From: WTFY01 sp964614915
Lineage (GTDB): Bacteria > Pseudomonadota > Gammaproteobacteria > UBA4575
Direction of reading: 5' to 3'
DNA length: 60,621 nucleotides
NCBI GenBank assembly: GCA_964614915.1
Contig: CAZTNC010000014.1
Coordinates: 1 to 60,621, forward strand
Under the pieces are notes generated by a model, which was given only the letters and a program-made list of their open reading frames with translations, was not told the origin of the DNA and did no database searches. Positions 27,668 through 36,343 of this stretch are shown piece after piece; the stretch's first letter is position 1, and each line of letters begins with the position of its first letter. The position numbers and the translations under genes are program-made.

Positions 27668-28864
27668 TCAGGGCTGCTGCAATACGGTGAACGAGCCGTT
27701 GTCTGCCAGCACAAAGACACGCTGACCGATAATGACCGGCACACTGTCGATCGAGTCACGAGCCACCCTGTGTCTTCCGGCCAGTTTACCGTCTTTCTTG
27801 GACAGCCAGTGAAGATATCCATCGTAGTCGCCCACTACTATGTAGTCTCCGACCGGTACGGGAACCGTGAGTGAGCGGTACAGCAGCTTGTCCTGTCGCC
27901 ACAGAGTAGCCCCTGTCGCTCGGTCAAGTGCCCAGATATCGTCGTCAGTGCCGATCACATATACACGGGATTCATCTGCGCCCACGCCGGTGTGGGAAGC
28001 CAGGTCGCGGGCCCACTTGACCCTGCCTGTGAGCATGTCCACGGCTACAGTGCGGCCATTGAAATTGGCTGCATAAACCTCGTCATCCAGAAACGCAATG
28101 TCCCCATCGATGTCGGCGATACGTTCCAGTTCCGAGCGACCGCTCGGGAAGGATACCGTGGCTCTCCATCGCTCCTCTCCATCCAGCAGGCTGAATGCCA
28201 CCAGTTTGCCATCGTCAAAACCGACCAACACGACACTGCCTGCAACCTTCGGCTGGCTCGCACCCTGCAAGGTCAATGGCGGGGAGCTTCGGCTAGCACG
28301 CCATGCAACACTGCCGTCGCCGATGTCGAGCGCATGGATCGTACTGTCACTGGTGCGCGCAACAATCACCCCGTGCCTGACTTGCGACAGTGCCAGTACC
28401 TCACTGCTGAGCAAAGTGCGCCACTTCTCCTTGCCGTCTGCGGCATCCAGTGCAATCACCAGGCCATTTTCTGTACCTACAGCCAGAATTTGCTCGCCGC
28501 CATTAACCCCGCCCGAAATCATCTCCTGCAATTTCACCGACCAGATGCGTTTCCCATCAATCAGTTGCCAGGCTTCAACGCGATTGTCTGCACCGGCAAG
28601 ATAAACCAGCCCATCCGCGATATACGGCTGCAGCTTGGAATACATCATCTCCGAGGCGCCGACCGAATCGCTCCACAATTTCTTCAGGCGCAGACTTTCC
28701 GAGCCCAGATTTGTCAGTGCGGTAGGGGCCTGAGGGTCTTCTTCAATGCCAATCCATCGCTTGGGGGCACTAAACAGGTCTCCTGTGCCGCCGCACCCGG
28801 AGAGCAGCAGGCTGCAAATGAATGCTGTCAAGACAAACGTTTTTGCGGGGTGGATGTACGGCAT
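27668..28864 (-). CDS. bamB: Outer membrane assembly lipoprotein BamB
   Basis: A 398-residue lipoprotein when started at MPYIHPAKTFVLTAFICSLL; longer starts would overlap yfgM. The lipobox is LLSGC (Cys near residue 25). The mature part is an eight-bladed PQQ-type propeller with repeats such as YLAGADNRVEAWQLIDGKRI, AVGTENGLVIALDAADGKEK and VGDYDGYLHWLSKKDGKLAG. BamB binds BamA POTRA domains and helps fold outer-membrane proteins. Location next to yfgM and der is conserved. Confidence 0.95.
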   Translation of the reverse strand: MPYIHPAKTFVLTAFICSLLLSGCGGTGDLFSAPKRWIGIEEDPQAPTALTNLGSESLRLKKLWSDSVGASEMMYSKLQPYIADGLVYLAGADNRVEAWQLIDGKRIWSVKLQEMISGGVNGGEQILAVGTENGLVIALDAADGKEKWRTLLSSEVLALSQVRHGVIVARTSDSTIHALDIGDGSVAWRASRSSPPLTLQGASQPKVAGSVVLVGFDDGKLVAFSLLDGEERWRATVSFPSGRSELERIADIDGDIAFLDDEVYAANFNGRTVAVDMLTGRVKWARDLASHTGVGADESRVYVIGTDDDIWALDRATGATLWRQDKLLYRSLTVPVPVGDYIVVGDYDGYLHWLSKKDGKLAGRHRVARDSIDSVPVIIGQRVFVLADNGSFTVLQQP

Positions 28865-28883
28865 GCGAGACAGGTAGATGGTC

Positions 28884-29507
28884 CTAGCTTCCCAGATCAT
28901 CCCGTTTCATCTGCAGGAATTCCACGCCGCTTGCTCGGGCAGACTCCAACGCCAGATCGTAGGCCTGTTTCGCCTGCTCGGGCTCGCCCTGGAGAATCAA
29001 AATGTCGCCCTGGATTTCATGTACAAGCGAGCGATATCCCTCAGAAAATTGCCCATCGATCACAGCTTGCGCAGCGTCCAGTTTCCGGTCTGCCACCAAA
29101 ACCCGTGCCAACCGGATGCGGGCAACGTCTCGTATGGACGGTCGGGCGCTGTGCTTGATGGCCCAGCGCAAACTTTCAGCCGCTGCGCTCAAATCTCCTC
29201 CTTCCGCCTGCGCCCTAGCTTCATGCAGCGTGGCCAACACCGCATAGGGTGTGGACGCATACTCGGTGCGAAGTGTCTCAGCCTGTTCCTGGAAAGAAGC
29301 CACTTCGCCGGCAATCATGAATTCCTGCACGGATGCAAAGATATCGGAGGCATTCACCGCCTGTTTTTCCTGATACCAGCCCCAGCCACGCCATCCACCC
29401 AACGCGCCTACACCCAGCAACGCCCCGATGATCACTGCCGTGCCATTCTCTTTCCACCAGCTTTTCAGCGCTTCAACTTGCTGTTCTTCAGTTTCGTATT
29501 GAGCCAT
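28884..29507 (-). CDS. yfgM: YfgM-family TPR protein of the Sec/Bam periphery
   Basis: A 207-residue protein starting MAQYETEEQQVEALKSWW, matching the family N-terminus; eight extra upstream residues are open but unlikely. One transmembrane segment (about 23-41, TAVIIGALLGVGALGGWRG) is followed by a periplasmic domain of TPR-like helices (residues about 50-200). E. coli YfgM interacts with PpiD at the Sec translocon. The gene sits between hisS and bamB in the same order as in E. coli. Confidence 0.9.
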   Translation of the reverse strand: MAQYETEEQQVEALKSWWKENGTAVIIGALLGVGALGGWRGWGWYQEKQAVNASDIFASVQEFMIAGEVASFQEQAETLRTEYASTPYAVLATLHEARAQAEGGDLSAAAESLRWAIKHSARPSIRDVARIRLARVLVADRKLDAAQAVIDGQFSEGYRSLVHEIQGDILILQGEPEQAKQAYDLALESARASGVEFLQMKRDDLGS

Positions 29508-29520
29508 GCCTGCCGTACCG

Positions 29521-30795
29521 CTACGTTCCAAGGTATGCGTTCAGGTACGATACGAGATTTTCACGGGATACCGATTCCTGTTCACGCTTTTCCCGCAAGA
29601 ACTTGATCGCCACCGTGTCGTCCCTGAGTTCATCCTCAGCCAAAATGATTGCAAGTTTAGCATCCGATTTGTCGGCGCGTTTCATTTGTGTCTTGATACT
29701 GCCTTCCCCGCAGTTGACAACCATGGACAGCAAGGGCAACTGATCCCGAAGCTGGCTTGCAAGCTGCATCCCCGCAAGCACCGCCTGCTCACCGACCAGT
29801 ACAAGATAGGCATCGATCTCCATGCTGGAAGTCCGGGCTCCCTCCAGCAAGACCATGATCCTTTCAAGGCCCACTGCAAATCCTGCCGCAGGATACGGTT
29901 TTCCACCGAGTTGCTCAACCAGGCCATCATAGCGCCCCCCAGCACAAATGGTTGCCTGCGCCCCCTGTTCCGGGACGATCCATTCAAACACTGTCTTGCT
30001 GTAGTAATCCAGCCCCCGGACCAGATGCGGGTTGATGTCATAGTCAATTCCCGCGGCATCAAGCAGGTTTTGCAACCCCTCGAAATGCTCTGCCGACTCC
30101 GTATCCAGATACTCTGTCAGACCCGGGGCAGCGCCGATGATTTCCGTCAACTCCGGATTCTTGCTGTCCAGGATCCGCATGGGATTGACCTGCAGGCGTT
30201 GTTTTTCCAGGTCATCAAGCCGGTCCTCATGCTGCCGGAAATATTCAACCAGCGCTGCACGGTAATGCTGTCGTGCCTGTGGCGTGCCGAGACTGTTTAT
30301 CTGCAGCGACGTGCTCGGCAGGATGGCCAGTCTCTGCCACATGTGCCAGCACATGATGATCAGCTCTGCATCAATATCCGGCCCTGCCATCCCAAATGTT
30401 TCGGCTCCACACTGGTGAAACTGCCGGTAACGCCCCTTTTGTGGGCGCTCGTGGCGAAAAAAGGGTCCCCCATACCAGAGTCGTGCAGGCTGCCCATACA
30501 ACATGCCCTGCTGCAACGCAGCCCGCACACAACTGGCTGTGCCTTCTGGTCGCAGAGTCAGGCTGTCCCCGTTACGGTCCTCAAAGGTATACATTTCCTT
30601 TTCCACGATATCCGTGACCGTGCCCAGGGACCTGCGAAACAATTCGGTGTGCTCAAGAACGGGAAGACGGATTTCCCGGTATCCGTACTGTTGCAGTACA
30701 GACTGCAATGTCTGCTCAAGGTTGCGCAACACGCCACTTGTGGGCGGTATTACGTCATGCATTCCGCGAATTGATTGAATCCGCTTGGACATCAT
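29521..30795 (-). CDS. hisS: Histidyl-tRNA synthetase
   Basis: A 424-residue class II synthetase. Motifs are IRGMHDVIPP at the N-terminus, TLRPEGTASCVRAAL (motif 2), the histidine-specific LVRGLDYYSKTVFEW (His A) and GGRYDGLVEQLGGKPYPAAG (motif 3 region). The anticodon domain occupies the last 95 residues. In E. coli ispG lies just before hisS; here rodZ ends 31 bp upstream of the hisS start with no ispG. Confidence 0.97.
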   Translation of the reverse strand: MMSKRIQSIRGMHDVIPPTSGVLRNLEQTLQSVLQQYGYREIRLPVLEHTELFRRSLGTVTDIVEKEMYTFEDRNGDSLTLRPEGTASCVRAALQQGMLYGQPARLWYGGPFFRHERPQKGRYRQFHQCGAETFGMAGPDIDAELIIMCWHMWQRLAILPSTSLQINSLGTPQARQHYRAALVEYFRQHEDRLDDLEKQRLQVNPMRILDSKNPELTEIIGAAPGLTEYLDTESAEHFEGLQNLLDAAGIDYDINPHLVRGLDYYSKTVFEWIVPEQGAQATICAGGRYDGLVEQLGGKPYPAAGFAVGLERIMVLLEGARTSSMEIDAYLVLVGEQAVLAGMQLASQLRDQLPLLSMVVNCGEGSIKTQMKRADKSDAKLAIILAEDELRDDTVAIKFLREKREQESVSRENLVSYLNAYLGT

Positions 30796-30826
30796 TTCTC
30801 CCCGTTGCCCGAACGAAAGCGGGAAC

Positions 30827-31783
30827 TCAGTTCAGCAAACTGCCGGACACCTTGAACCGGGACGTACGATCACTCTGGTGAAATCTGGAATGATCGAAGC
30901 GTTTTCCGTCAATGTGGATGACCGCGCCGGGCGAATTGCCAAGCAGCACCTCAAACGGTGCCTTGCCTTCCATCTCCAGGGTAGCTCCAGACCGCATCAG
31001 GTCCCAATGAAGCAATTGCATGTCGGCGTCCCGAATCTCAATCCAGCAGTCGTCCGTAAAGGTCATCGTCAAAACTTCCAGATTCCCATCTGATACAGGC
31101 CTCCCATCTGCGACTGGACGTTGTTCTGTCCCCTGCACACTCTTTTCATCAGGTAGCCCGATCTGCCCTGCCCCATTAACCTCTGCAACCGGTGTATCCT
31201 GAGTTTGGGAATTTTCAACCGATACAGGCATCCTGGCATCGGCAACCTCCGCCATCCCTGGAACTTCAGGAGCTTCTGATACCTCTGGTATTTCTGATGC
31301 CTCTGATGCTTCTGAAATCTCTGGGGCAGCCTCTAGAGCTTCTTCCGGCCTTGCCTGTGACTCGCCCGGTACCTCAGCCAGTCCGGGCACCTGCACGGAA
31401 GGCTGTGGATCAGGGGCCTGCAAGAACACATATCCCCCCGCAAGGACAATGACCGCAGCTGTTGTCCCCAAGACGGCTACCCCGCGCCTGCGGTTCGGGC
31501 GCGACGGTGGTTGATATTCGGGTTCTGCAGGGTGTTGTTCGTTGTAAATCCGTATTAACTGTCCGGCATCCAGGCCGACAAGCTTGGAATACGTATGCAG
31601 GTAGCCACGCACATACGTTGGTCCGGGCAGGTTTGCAAAGTCGTCTTCCTCCAGCGCCTGGATTGTGCTGACCATCAAGTTCATCTGACTGGCGATCTCT
31701 TCCTGACTGAGACCAGCCCGATTCCGTGCATCAGCCAACACCAAGCCAATGGTCTCCGTGCGCTTTTGGGGATCCTGTTGCAT
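30827..31783 (-). CDS. rodZ: Cell-shape protein RodZ
   Basis: A 318-residue protein. Residues about 10-80 form the N-terminal helix-turn-helix that binds MreB (LADARNRAGLSQEEIASQMN). A transmembrane helix follows at about 105-125 (AVLGTTAAVIVLAGGYVFLQ). The linker is a Glu/Pro/Ser/Ala repeat (SEASEIPEVSEAPEVPG). The periplasmic DUF4115 domain (about 235-318) includes TFTDDCWIEIRDADMQLLHW. RodZ links MreB to the elongation machinery. Confidence 0.93.
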   Translation of the reverse strand: MQQDPQKRTETIGLVLADARNRAGLSQEEIASQMNLMVSTIQALEEDDFANLPGPTYVRGYLHTYSKLVGLDAGQLIRIYNEQHPAEPEYQPPSRPNRRRGVAVLGTTAAVIVLAGGYVFLQAPDPQPSVQVPGLAEVPGESQARPEEALEAAPEISEASEASEIPEVSEAPEVPGMAEVADARMPVSVENSQTQDTPVAEVNGAGQIGLPDEKSVQGTEQRPVADGRPVSDGNLEVLTMTFTDDCWIEIRDADMQLLHWDLMRSGATLEMEGKAPFEVLLGNSPGAVIHIDGKRFDHSRFHQSDRTSRFKVSGSLLN

Positions 31784-31839
31784 TACAACGTGTCCGTCAC
31801 CCTCCTGTACCTTTCCGGCACAAAATCAACGGTCTGAAA

Positions 31840-32268
31840 TCAACCTCGCGAAAAAATTTCATGTTCCGCAAAGAAAAATTTTATTTCCCGTTTGGCATTT
31901 TTCTTACAGTCCGAGCCATGCACCGCATTTCTGGTCGTCGTAGTCGCATATTTAGCACGAATAGTTCCCGGTCCGGCTTCACCAAACGTCGTTGGTCCCA
32001 TCACTTCACGATAACGGGTAATCGCATCCTCGCCCTCCAAAACCTGTACGACCACAGGGCCGGAGGTCATGAACTTCACCAGGTCATCGTAAAACGACTT
32101 GCCCTGATGGATCTCATAAAAATCGCGTGCCTGCACCCGGCTCATTCTCAACATTTTCGCAGCAACAATCAATAAACCCGCTTTCTCGATGCATGCCTCG
32201 ATTTCCCCAATCAAGTTCTTCCGTACAGCATCTGGTTTTATGATGGATAAAGTGCGTTCCTTTGCCAT
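31840..32268 (-). CDS. ndk: Nucleoside diphosphate kinase
   Basis: A 142-residue enzyme starting MAKERTLSIIKPDAV, the normal family start; three upstream residues are open. The phosphorylated His is in RNAVHGSD. GPVVVQVLEGEDAITRYREV and the C-terminal AKREIKFFF match Ndk. Compared with standard sequences, the loop KSFYDDLVKFMTSGP and the segment GEAGPGTIRAKYATTTT are slightly divergent. Ndk balances NTP pools. Confidence 0.95.
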   Translation of the reverse strand: MAKERTLSIIKPDAVRKNLIGEIEACIEKAGLLIVAAKMLRMSRVQARDFYEIHQGKSFYDDLVKFMTSGPVVVQVLEGEDAITRYREVMGPTTFGEAGPGTIRAKYATTTTRNAVHGSDCKKNAKREIKFFFAEHEIFSRG

Positions 32269-32358
32269 GAGCGACATTCCTGAATCTAATTAAAATTGAA
32301 CAAAGCGGTTTTCTTTGGTGTGCAGCAGACTTTAGAGAGGCGGGGGGATTACTGGCGG

Positions 32359-32559
32359 TCAGTCACGTTCATCAAGCCATGCCATTTGGATGGCTTCAAG
32401 AATGCGTTCATTGGATGTCTCTGGGTCATCGTCAAAATCCTCCAGCGCACAGATCCATTCGTGCAGGTCTGTGAACCGGATGTACTGGGGGTCTACATCA
32501 GGATGAGCCTCATCCAGTGCAATCGCGATTTCCAAAGAATCGATCCATTTCAGACTCAT
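32359..32559 (-). CDS. iscX: Iron-sulfur assembly adaptor IscX
   Basis: A 66-residue acidic protein (MSLKWIDSLEIAIALDEAHP; then FTDLHEWICALEDFDDDP and ERILEAIQMAWLDE). This is the full length of IscX (YfhJ), a winged-helix protein that binds IscS and iron and tunes cluster assembly. It closes the isc operon, separated from fdx by 142 bp, more than the tight spacing elsewhere in this operon. Confidence 0.93.
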   Translation of the reverse strand: MSLKWIDSLEIAIALDEAHPDVDPQYIRFTDLHEWICALEDFDDDPETSNERILEAIQMAWLDERD

Positions 32560-32565
32560 GACGGC

Positions 32566-32661
32566 TTACCCGGGCATGAGCTGGTATTCAGCATCACGGT
32601 ACGCGTGGTTCATTTTTCCGAGAGGCCTACCCTGCACTACATCAAAAGGTGGAATGTACAT
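32566..32661 (-). CDS. Possible 31-residue peptide between fdx and iscX
   Basis: A small open frame starts at ATG and encodes MYIPPFDVVQGRPLGKMNHA followed by YRDAEYQLMPG, ending six bases before the iscX start. There is no strong ribosome site. The amino-acid mix looks protein-like, and the frame neatly fills the unusual gap in an otherwise compact operon. It could be a real leader-type peptide, a remnant of a lost gene, or chance. Confidence 0.25.
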   Translation of the reverse strand: MYIPPFDVVQGRPLGKMNHAYRDAEYQLMPG

Positions 32662-32701
32662 GGTATTCAGTGGTCATTCAAAGAGTTTTTGCCGCATCCC
32701 C

Positions 32702-33040
32702 TCAGTGGCTTTCCGAGACCATGTTGATGGTGTATTTCGGGATCTCGATGACCAGGTCTTCCTCACCAACGATGGCCTGGCAACTCAGGCGCGAGTCCGG
32801 CTCCAGGCCCCAGGCCTTGTCCAGATAATCCTCTTCGTTTTCTTCAGCTTCATTCAGGGAATCCATTCCCTCACGCACATACACGTGGCAGGTCGTGCAG
32901 GCACAGGATTTCTCGCAGGCATGTTCGATACCGATGCCGTTGGCAAGCGCGGCGTTGCAAATGCTGATGCCTGCTTCGGCCTCGATGGTCTTGCCCTCAG
33001 GGCAGATGTCCTCATGGGGTAAAAACTTGATTTTCGGCAT
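32702..33040 (-). CDS. fdx: ISC [2Fe-2S] ferredoxin
   Basis: A 112-residue adrenodoxin-type ferredoxin. Cluster ligands are in HACEKSCACTTCHVYV and SRLSCQAIVG. EENEEDYLDKAWGLEPDSRL is the acidic interaction region. It supplies electrons for cluster assembly on IscU. The start lies 5 bp after hscA. Confidence 0.96.
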   Translation of the reverse strand: MPKIKFLPHEDICPEGKTIEAEAGISICNAALANGIGIEHACEKSCACTTCHVYVREGMDSLNEAEENEEDYLDKAWGLEPDSRLSCQAIVGEEDLVIEIPKYTINMVSESH

Positions 33041-33045
33041 GATTT

Positions 33046-34926
33046 TCAGTCCTGTTCAAATTCCTCGACACGATGGCCGCGCATCACCTGCCGTACACTT
33101 CGGTTCATGCGGCGCTCCACAAATGTCTCGCTTGCATGCTCGAGATTCACAATGGCCTGCTTGATCTGTTCGTTATCCCCCCCTTCGCAGGCATCTTCGA
33201 GTCTGGTCCTGGCTTGGTCAATCGCTTCCTGTTCACTGGCAGACAATAACTCATCGGCATCTTTCTCCAGTGCAGAACGCAAAGCCTCCAGGACCCGCCT
33301 TGCATTGACCTGCTGCTCAGCCAGCTGTTTTGCGTGCATGTCGTCTTCGGCATGCTCGAAGGAATCTTTCAGCATTTTCTCCACTTCCGTATCCGTCAAC
33401 CCGTAGGAGGGCTTCACTTCCACGCTCGCAGACACACCACTGGTCTTTTCCTGGGCACTCACACTCAACAACCCGTCTGCATCCACCTGGAAGGTAACCC
33501 GTATGTGCGCGGCACCTGCAACCATGGGCGGGATCCCGGTCAGGTCAAAGGTTGCCAGGGACCGGCAATCCTCGACTTTCTCTCGTTCACCCTGCACGAC
33601 GTGAATGCGCATCGCGGTCTGCCCATCCTTGAACGTTGTAAACTCCTGTGCACGGACAACCGGGATAACGGTATTTCTCTCGACGATCCTGGACACCAGG
33701 TTGCCCATGGTTTCGACCCCCAGAGACAGCGGCAAAACGTCCAGCAGGAGCATGTCGGAACCGTGACTGTTCCCCGCCAGTATGTCGGCCTGCCGGGCAG
33801 CCCCGGTGGCCACCACCTTGTCCGGATCGATATCGGACAGGGGGGGCTGGCCAAAAAGTTCCTCCACGTGCCTGCGCACGCACGGGATCCTTGTAGATCC
33901 CCCCACCATGATGACGTGCCTGACTTTCGAAGGCTCTACACCTGCTTCCCGCAGTGTCTTGCGGCACCACGCAATCGTCTTTTTGACATAAGGTGTAATC
34001 AGCTGTTCGAAATGCTTGCCTGTCAGCCTGAGTTTGATCCTTGTCTTTTCTCCGTGTTCCAGACAGATCACGGTTTTGCTTGCATCGGTCAACGATTCCT
34101 TGGCACTTCGCGCCGCTTCCAGCACTTTGCGCATGAACTGGTGATCCTGATCTGCTTTCAGACCGGCCTGCTCCAGAATCCAGGCCGCAATTTCCCGGTC
34201 AAAGTCATCTCCTCCAAGCGCCGTATCGCCCCCTGTCGACAATACTTCAAACACGCCTTTGGTCAGCCGGAGAATAGAGATATCAAAGGTACCGCCTCCA
34301 AGGTCGTACACGGCGGTCACACCTTCCGCCTGGCGGTCCAGTCCATAGGCTACCGCGGCGGCAGTCGGTTCATTCAGCAATCGAAAGACGTTCAAGCCGG
34401 CCAGTTTGGCGGCATCCTTGGTGGCCTGACGTTGTGCATCGTCAAAGTACGCCGGCACGGTGATCACGACTCCTGCGAGCTCGCCCCCCAGCGTAAGCTC
34501 GGCGCGCGTGCGCAGTGCTTTCAGGATTTCCGAAGAAACCTCGATTGATGTGACCGGCCCTGCCACTGTCTGGATCTTCGGTACACCGCCTTGCTGGTCA
34601 GCAAACTGATACGGAAGGTAGCCCTGCAGTGTGGCGAGGTCATCCACGGACCGGCCCATGATGCGCTTCACAGAAGCGAGCGTATTCAGTGGATCGCTAG
34701 TCGCCTGCTCCAGTGCGCGGGCACCCACCATGACACCGTCTTCAAGGGTGTAGCGCACAACCGAAGGAAGTATGTCCGCACCTTCGGCATCCGGTAGTGT
34801 TTCCGCGACACCGCTTCGGACACTGGCTACCAGCGAGTTCGTTGTCCCCAGGTCGATCCCTGCGGCCAGGCGATGCTCATGCGGGGCCGTCGATTGACCC
34901 GGTTCTGAAATCTGCAAAAGCGCCAT
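33046..34926 (-). CDS. hscA: Fe-S chaperone HscA (Hsp70 type)
   Basis: A 626-residue Hsp70. The ATPase domain (about 20-395) has GIDLGTTNSLVASVRSGVAE, VPAYFDDAQRQATKDAAKLA, YDLGGGTFDISIL and MVGGSTRIPCVR. The substrate domain follows (QVDADGLLSVSAQEKTSG) with a helical lid. HscA with HscB helps transfer the cluster from IscU, recognising LPPVK. It lies seven bases from hscB. Confidence 0.96.
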   Translation of the reverse strand: MALLQISEPGQSTAPHEHRLAAGIDLGTTNSLVASVRSGVAETLPDAEGADILPSVVRYTLEDGVMVGARALEQATSDPLNTLASVKRIMGRSVDDLATLQGYLPYQFADQQGGVPKIQTVAGPVTSIEVSSEILKALRTRAELTLGGELAGVVITVPAYFDDAQRQATKDAAKLAGLNVFRLLNEPTAAAVAYGLDRQAEGVTAVYDLGGGTFDISILRLTKGVFEVLSTGGDTALGGDDFDREIAAWILEQAGLKADQDHQFMRKVLEAARSAKESLTDASKTVICLEHGEKTRIKLRLTGKHFEQLITPYVKKTIAWCRKTLREAGVEPSKVRHVIMVGGSTRIPCVRRHVEELFGQPPLSDIDPDKVVATGAARQADILAGNSHGSDMLLLDVLPLSLGVETMGNLVSRIVERNTVIPVVRAQEFTTFKDGQTAMRIHVVQGEREKVEDCRSLATFDLTGIPPMVAGAAHIRVTFQVDADGLLSVSAQEKTSGVSASVEVKPSYGLTDTEVEKMLKDSFEHAEDDMHAKQLAEQQVNARRVLEALRSALEKDADELLSASEQEAIDQARTRLEDACEGGDNEQIKQAIVNLEHASETFVERRMNRSVRQVMRGHRVEEFEQD

Positions 34927-34932
34927 GTAGAT

Positions 34933-35475
34933 CTATAAAAGCTGCTCTTCGAGCTTTTCCTGCTTTTCCCTGAGTTGATTGGTCAGCCGTTCGTAGAACT
35001 GCAGCTTCAGTGCCGAGTCTTTTGCAGCATCCAGGTCACCTCGCGCATACTCGGCTGAGAACCGGGAGATCAGCTCGCTTTGCTGCTGCCTGAACTCGCA
35101 TGCCAGTTCCTCCAGGGCTGCACCGGGGTCCGGGGCATGATCCAGTTCCGCGACACGCTCATGCAACTCCATCTGCTGCATCAAAAACTCCGCATCCCTT
35201 GAAGTTTCCGTATCCGCATCAAATTCCGCATCCTGCAACCCCAGGAGATAGTGAGCACGCTTCAGGTCATTTTTGAGAACGCTGTACGCCTCGTTCACAA
35301 ACGCCGTATGCTGAACGGATAGGCGCTGCTCCTGGTCGCTCTTGCCGGTGAAACGATCCGGATGCAGGGCGCTCTGGAAAGCCCGGTACTTTGAGGCCAG
35401 TTCTTCCTGGTCCACCTCAAAGCCCTCGGAAAGGCCGAACAACTCGAAATAGTTTCGAGTGAGATCTATATTCAT
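34933..35475 (-). CDS. hscB: Fe-S co-chaperone HscB
   Basis: A 180-residue protein. The J domain (about 1-75) holds the HPD motif in LHPDRFTGKSDQEQ, and the C-terminal three-helix bundle (about 90-175) contains MQQMELHERVAELDHAPDPG. It escorts IscU to HscA and stimulates its ATPase. Length matches E. coli HscB (171) closely. Confidence 0.94.
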   Translation of the reverse strand: MNIDLTRNYFELFGLSEGFEVDQEELASKYRAFQSALHPDRFTGKSDQEQRLSVQHTAFVNEAYSVLKNDLKRAHYLLGLQDAEFDADTETSRDAEFLMQQMELHERVAELDHAPDPGAALEELACEFRQQQSELISRFSAEYARGDLDAAKDSALKLQFYERLTNQLREKQEKLEEQLL

Positions 35476-35531
35476 GCTAACTGGATGGGTGGAAGGAAAT
35501 GATCACCGAAATGATCGAGATCGGGGAATGG

Positions 35532-35855
35532 TCAGACGCTAAAACTCTCCCCGCAACCGCAACGGTCCTTTTCATTTGGATTCCTGAATTGAAAGCCTTC
35601 CGACAATCCCTCGCGCTTAAAATCCAGTTCGGTGCCGTTCAGATACACCATGCTTTTAGGGTTGATCACCACCTTGACACCCTTGTCTTCAAATATGTGG
35701 TCCTCTTTTTCAACCTGATCAGCAAATTCGATGGTATAGGCCATACCTGAACAGCCCGTCGTCTTCACGCCCAGGCGCACACCAATCCCCTTGCCACGCT
35801 TTTCAAGGTAGCTCTTTACGTGCTCGGCCGCACTGCTTGTCAAGGAGATGGACAT
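35532..35855 (-). CDS. iscA: A-type Fe-S carrier IscA
   Basis: A 107-residue protein with the three cluster-binding cysteines in TTGCSGMAYTIEF and CGCGESFSV at the C-terminus. It carries iron or nascent clusters to target proteins. Located 11 bp after iscU. Confidence 0.95.
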   Translation of the reverse strand: MSISLTSSAAEHVKSYLEKRGKGIGVRLGVKTTGCSGMAYTIEFADQVEKEDHIFEDKGVKVVINPKSMVYLNGTELDFKREGLSEGFQFRNPNEKDRCGCGESFSV

Positions 35856-35866
35856 GCTTTACCTGC

Positions 35867-36274
35867 TTATGCGATTTTCTTGTGCTCAGCTGCACTTACA
35901 TCCTTGGACTTGAGATCGTCTATCGCCGCCCGGATGGCATCTTCTGCCAGCACTGAACAGTGAATTTTCACAGGGGGCAAGGCAAGTTCTTCTGCAATGT
36001 CCGTGTTCTTGATTTCAGAGGCCTCATCCAGGGTTTTACCCTTTACCCATTCTGTCAGCAGGCTGGAGGAAGCAATCGCTGAGCCACAACCATAGGTCTT
36101 GAATTTTGCATCCTCAATTACGCCGTCATCACCGACTTTGATCTGCAGTTTCATCACATCACCGCATGCGGGCGCGCCAACCATGCCTGTGCCCACACTT
36201 TGATCGTTTTTGTCAAACGACCCTACGTTACGCGGGTTCTCATAATGGTCCAACACTTTGTCACTGTATGCCAT
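35867..36274 (-). CDS. iscU: Fe-S scaffold IscU
   Basis: A 135-residue scaffold. The three ligand cysteines are in GAPACGDVMKLQI, TYGCGSAIASS and IHCSVLAEDAI, and LPPVK, the HscA recognition motif, directly precedes the last. IscS delivers sulfur to it. The C-terminal tail KDVSAAEHKKIA is slightly longer than in E. coli. Confidence 0.96.
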   Translation of the reverse strand: MAYSDKVLDHYENPRNVGSFDKNDQSVGTGMVGAPACGDVMKLQIKVGDDGVIEDAKFKTYGCGSAIASSSLLTEWVKGKTLDEASEIKNTDIAEELALPPVKIHCSVLAEDAIRAAIDDLKSKDVSAAEHKKIA

Positions 36275-36343
36275 GATTCACGTCTCCTGATTTCCTATAC
36301 CAGTATGTACTAAAAATTAAACTCTCAAAAATCAACAGCTGCC

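Noticed and set aside
27992..29158. 388-codon plus-strand frame
   Set aside because: Antisense to bamB and yfgM, which are certain.
33334..34548. 404-codon plus-strand frame
   Set aside because: Antisense to hscA.
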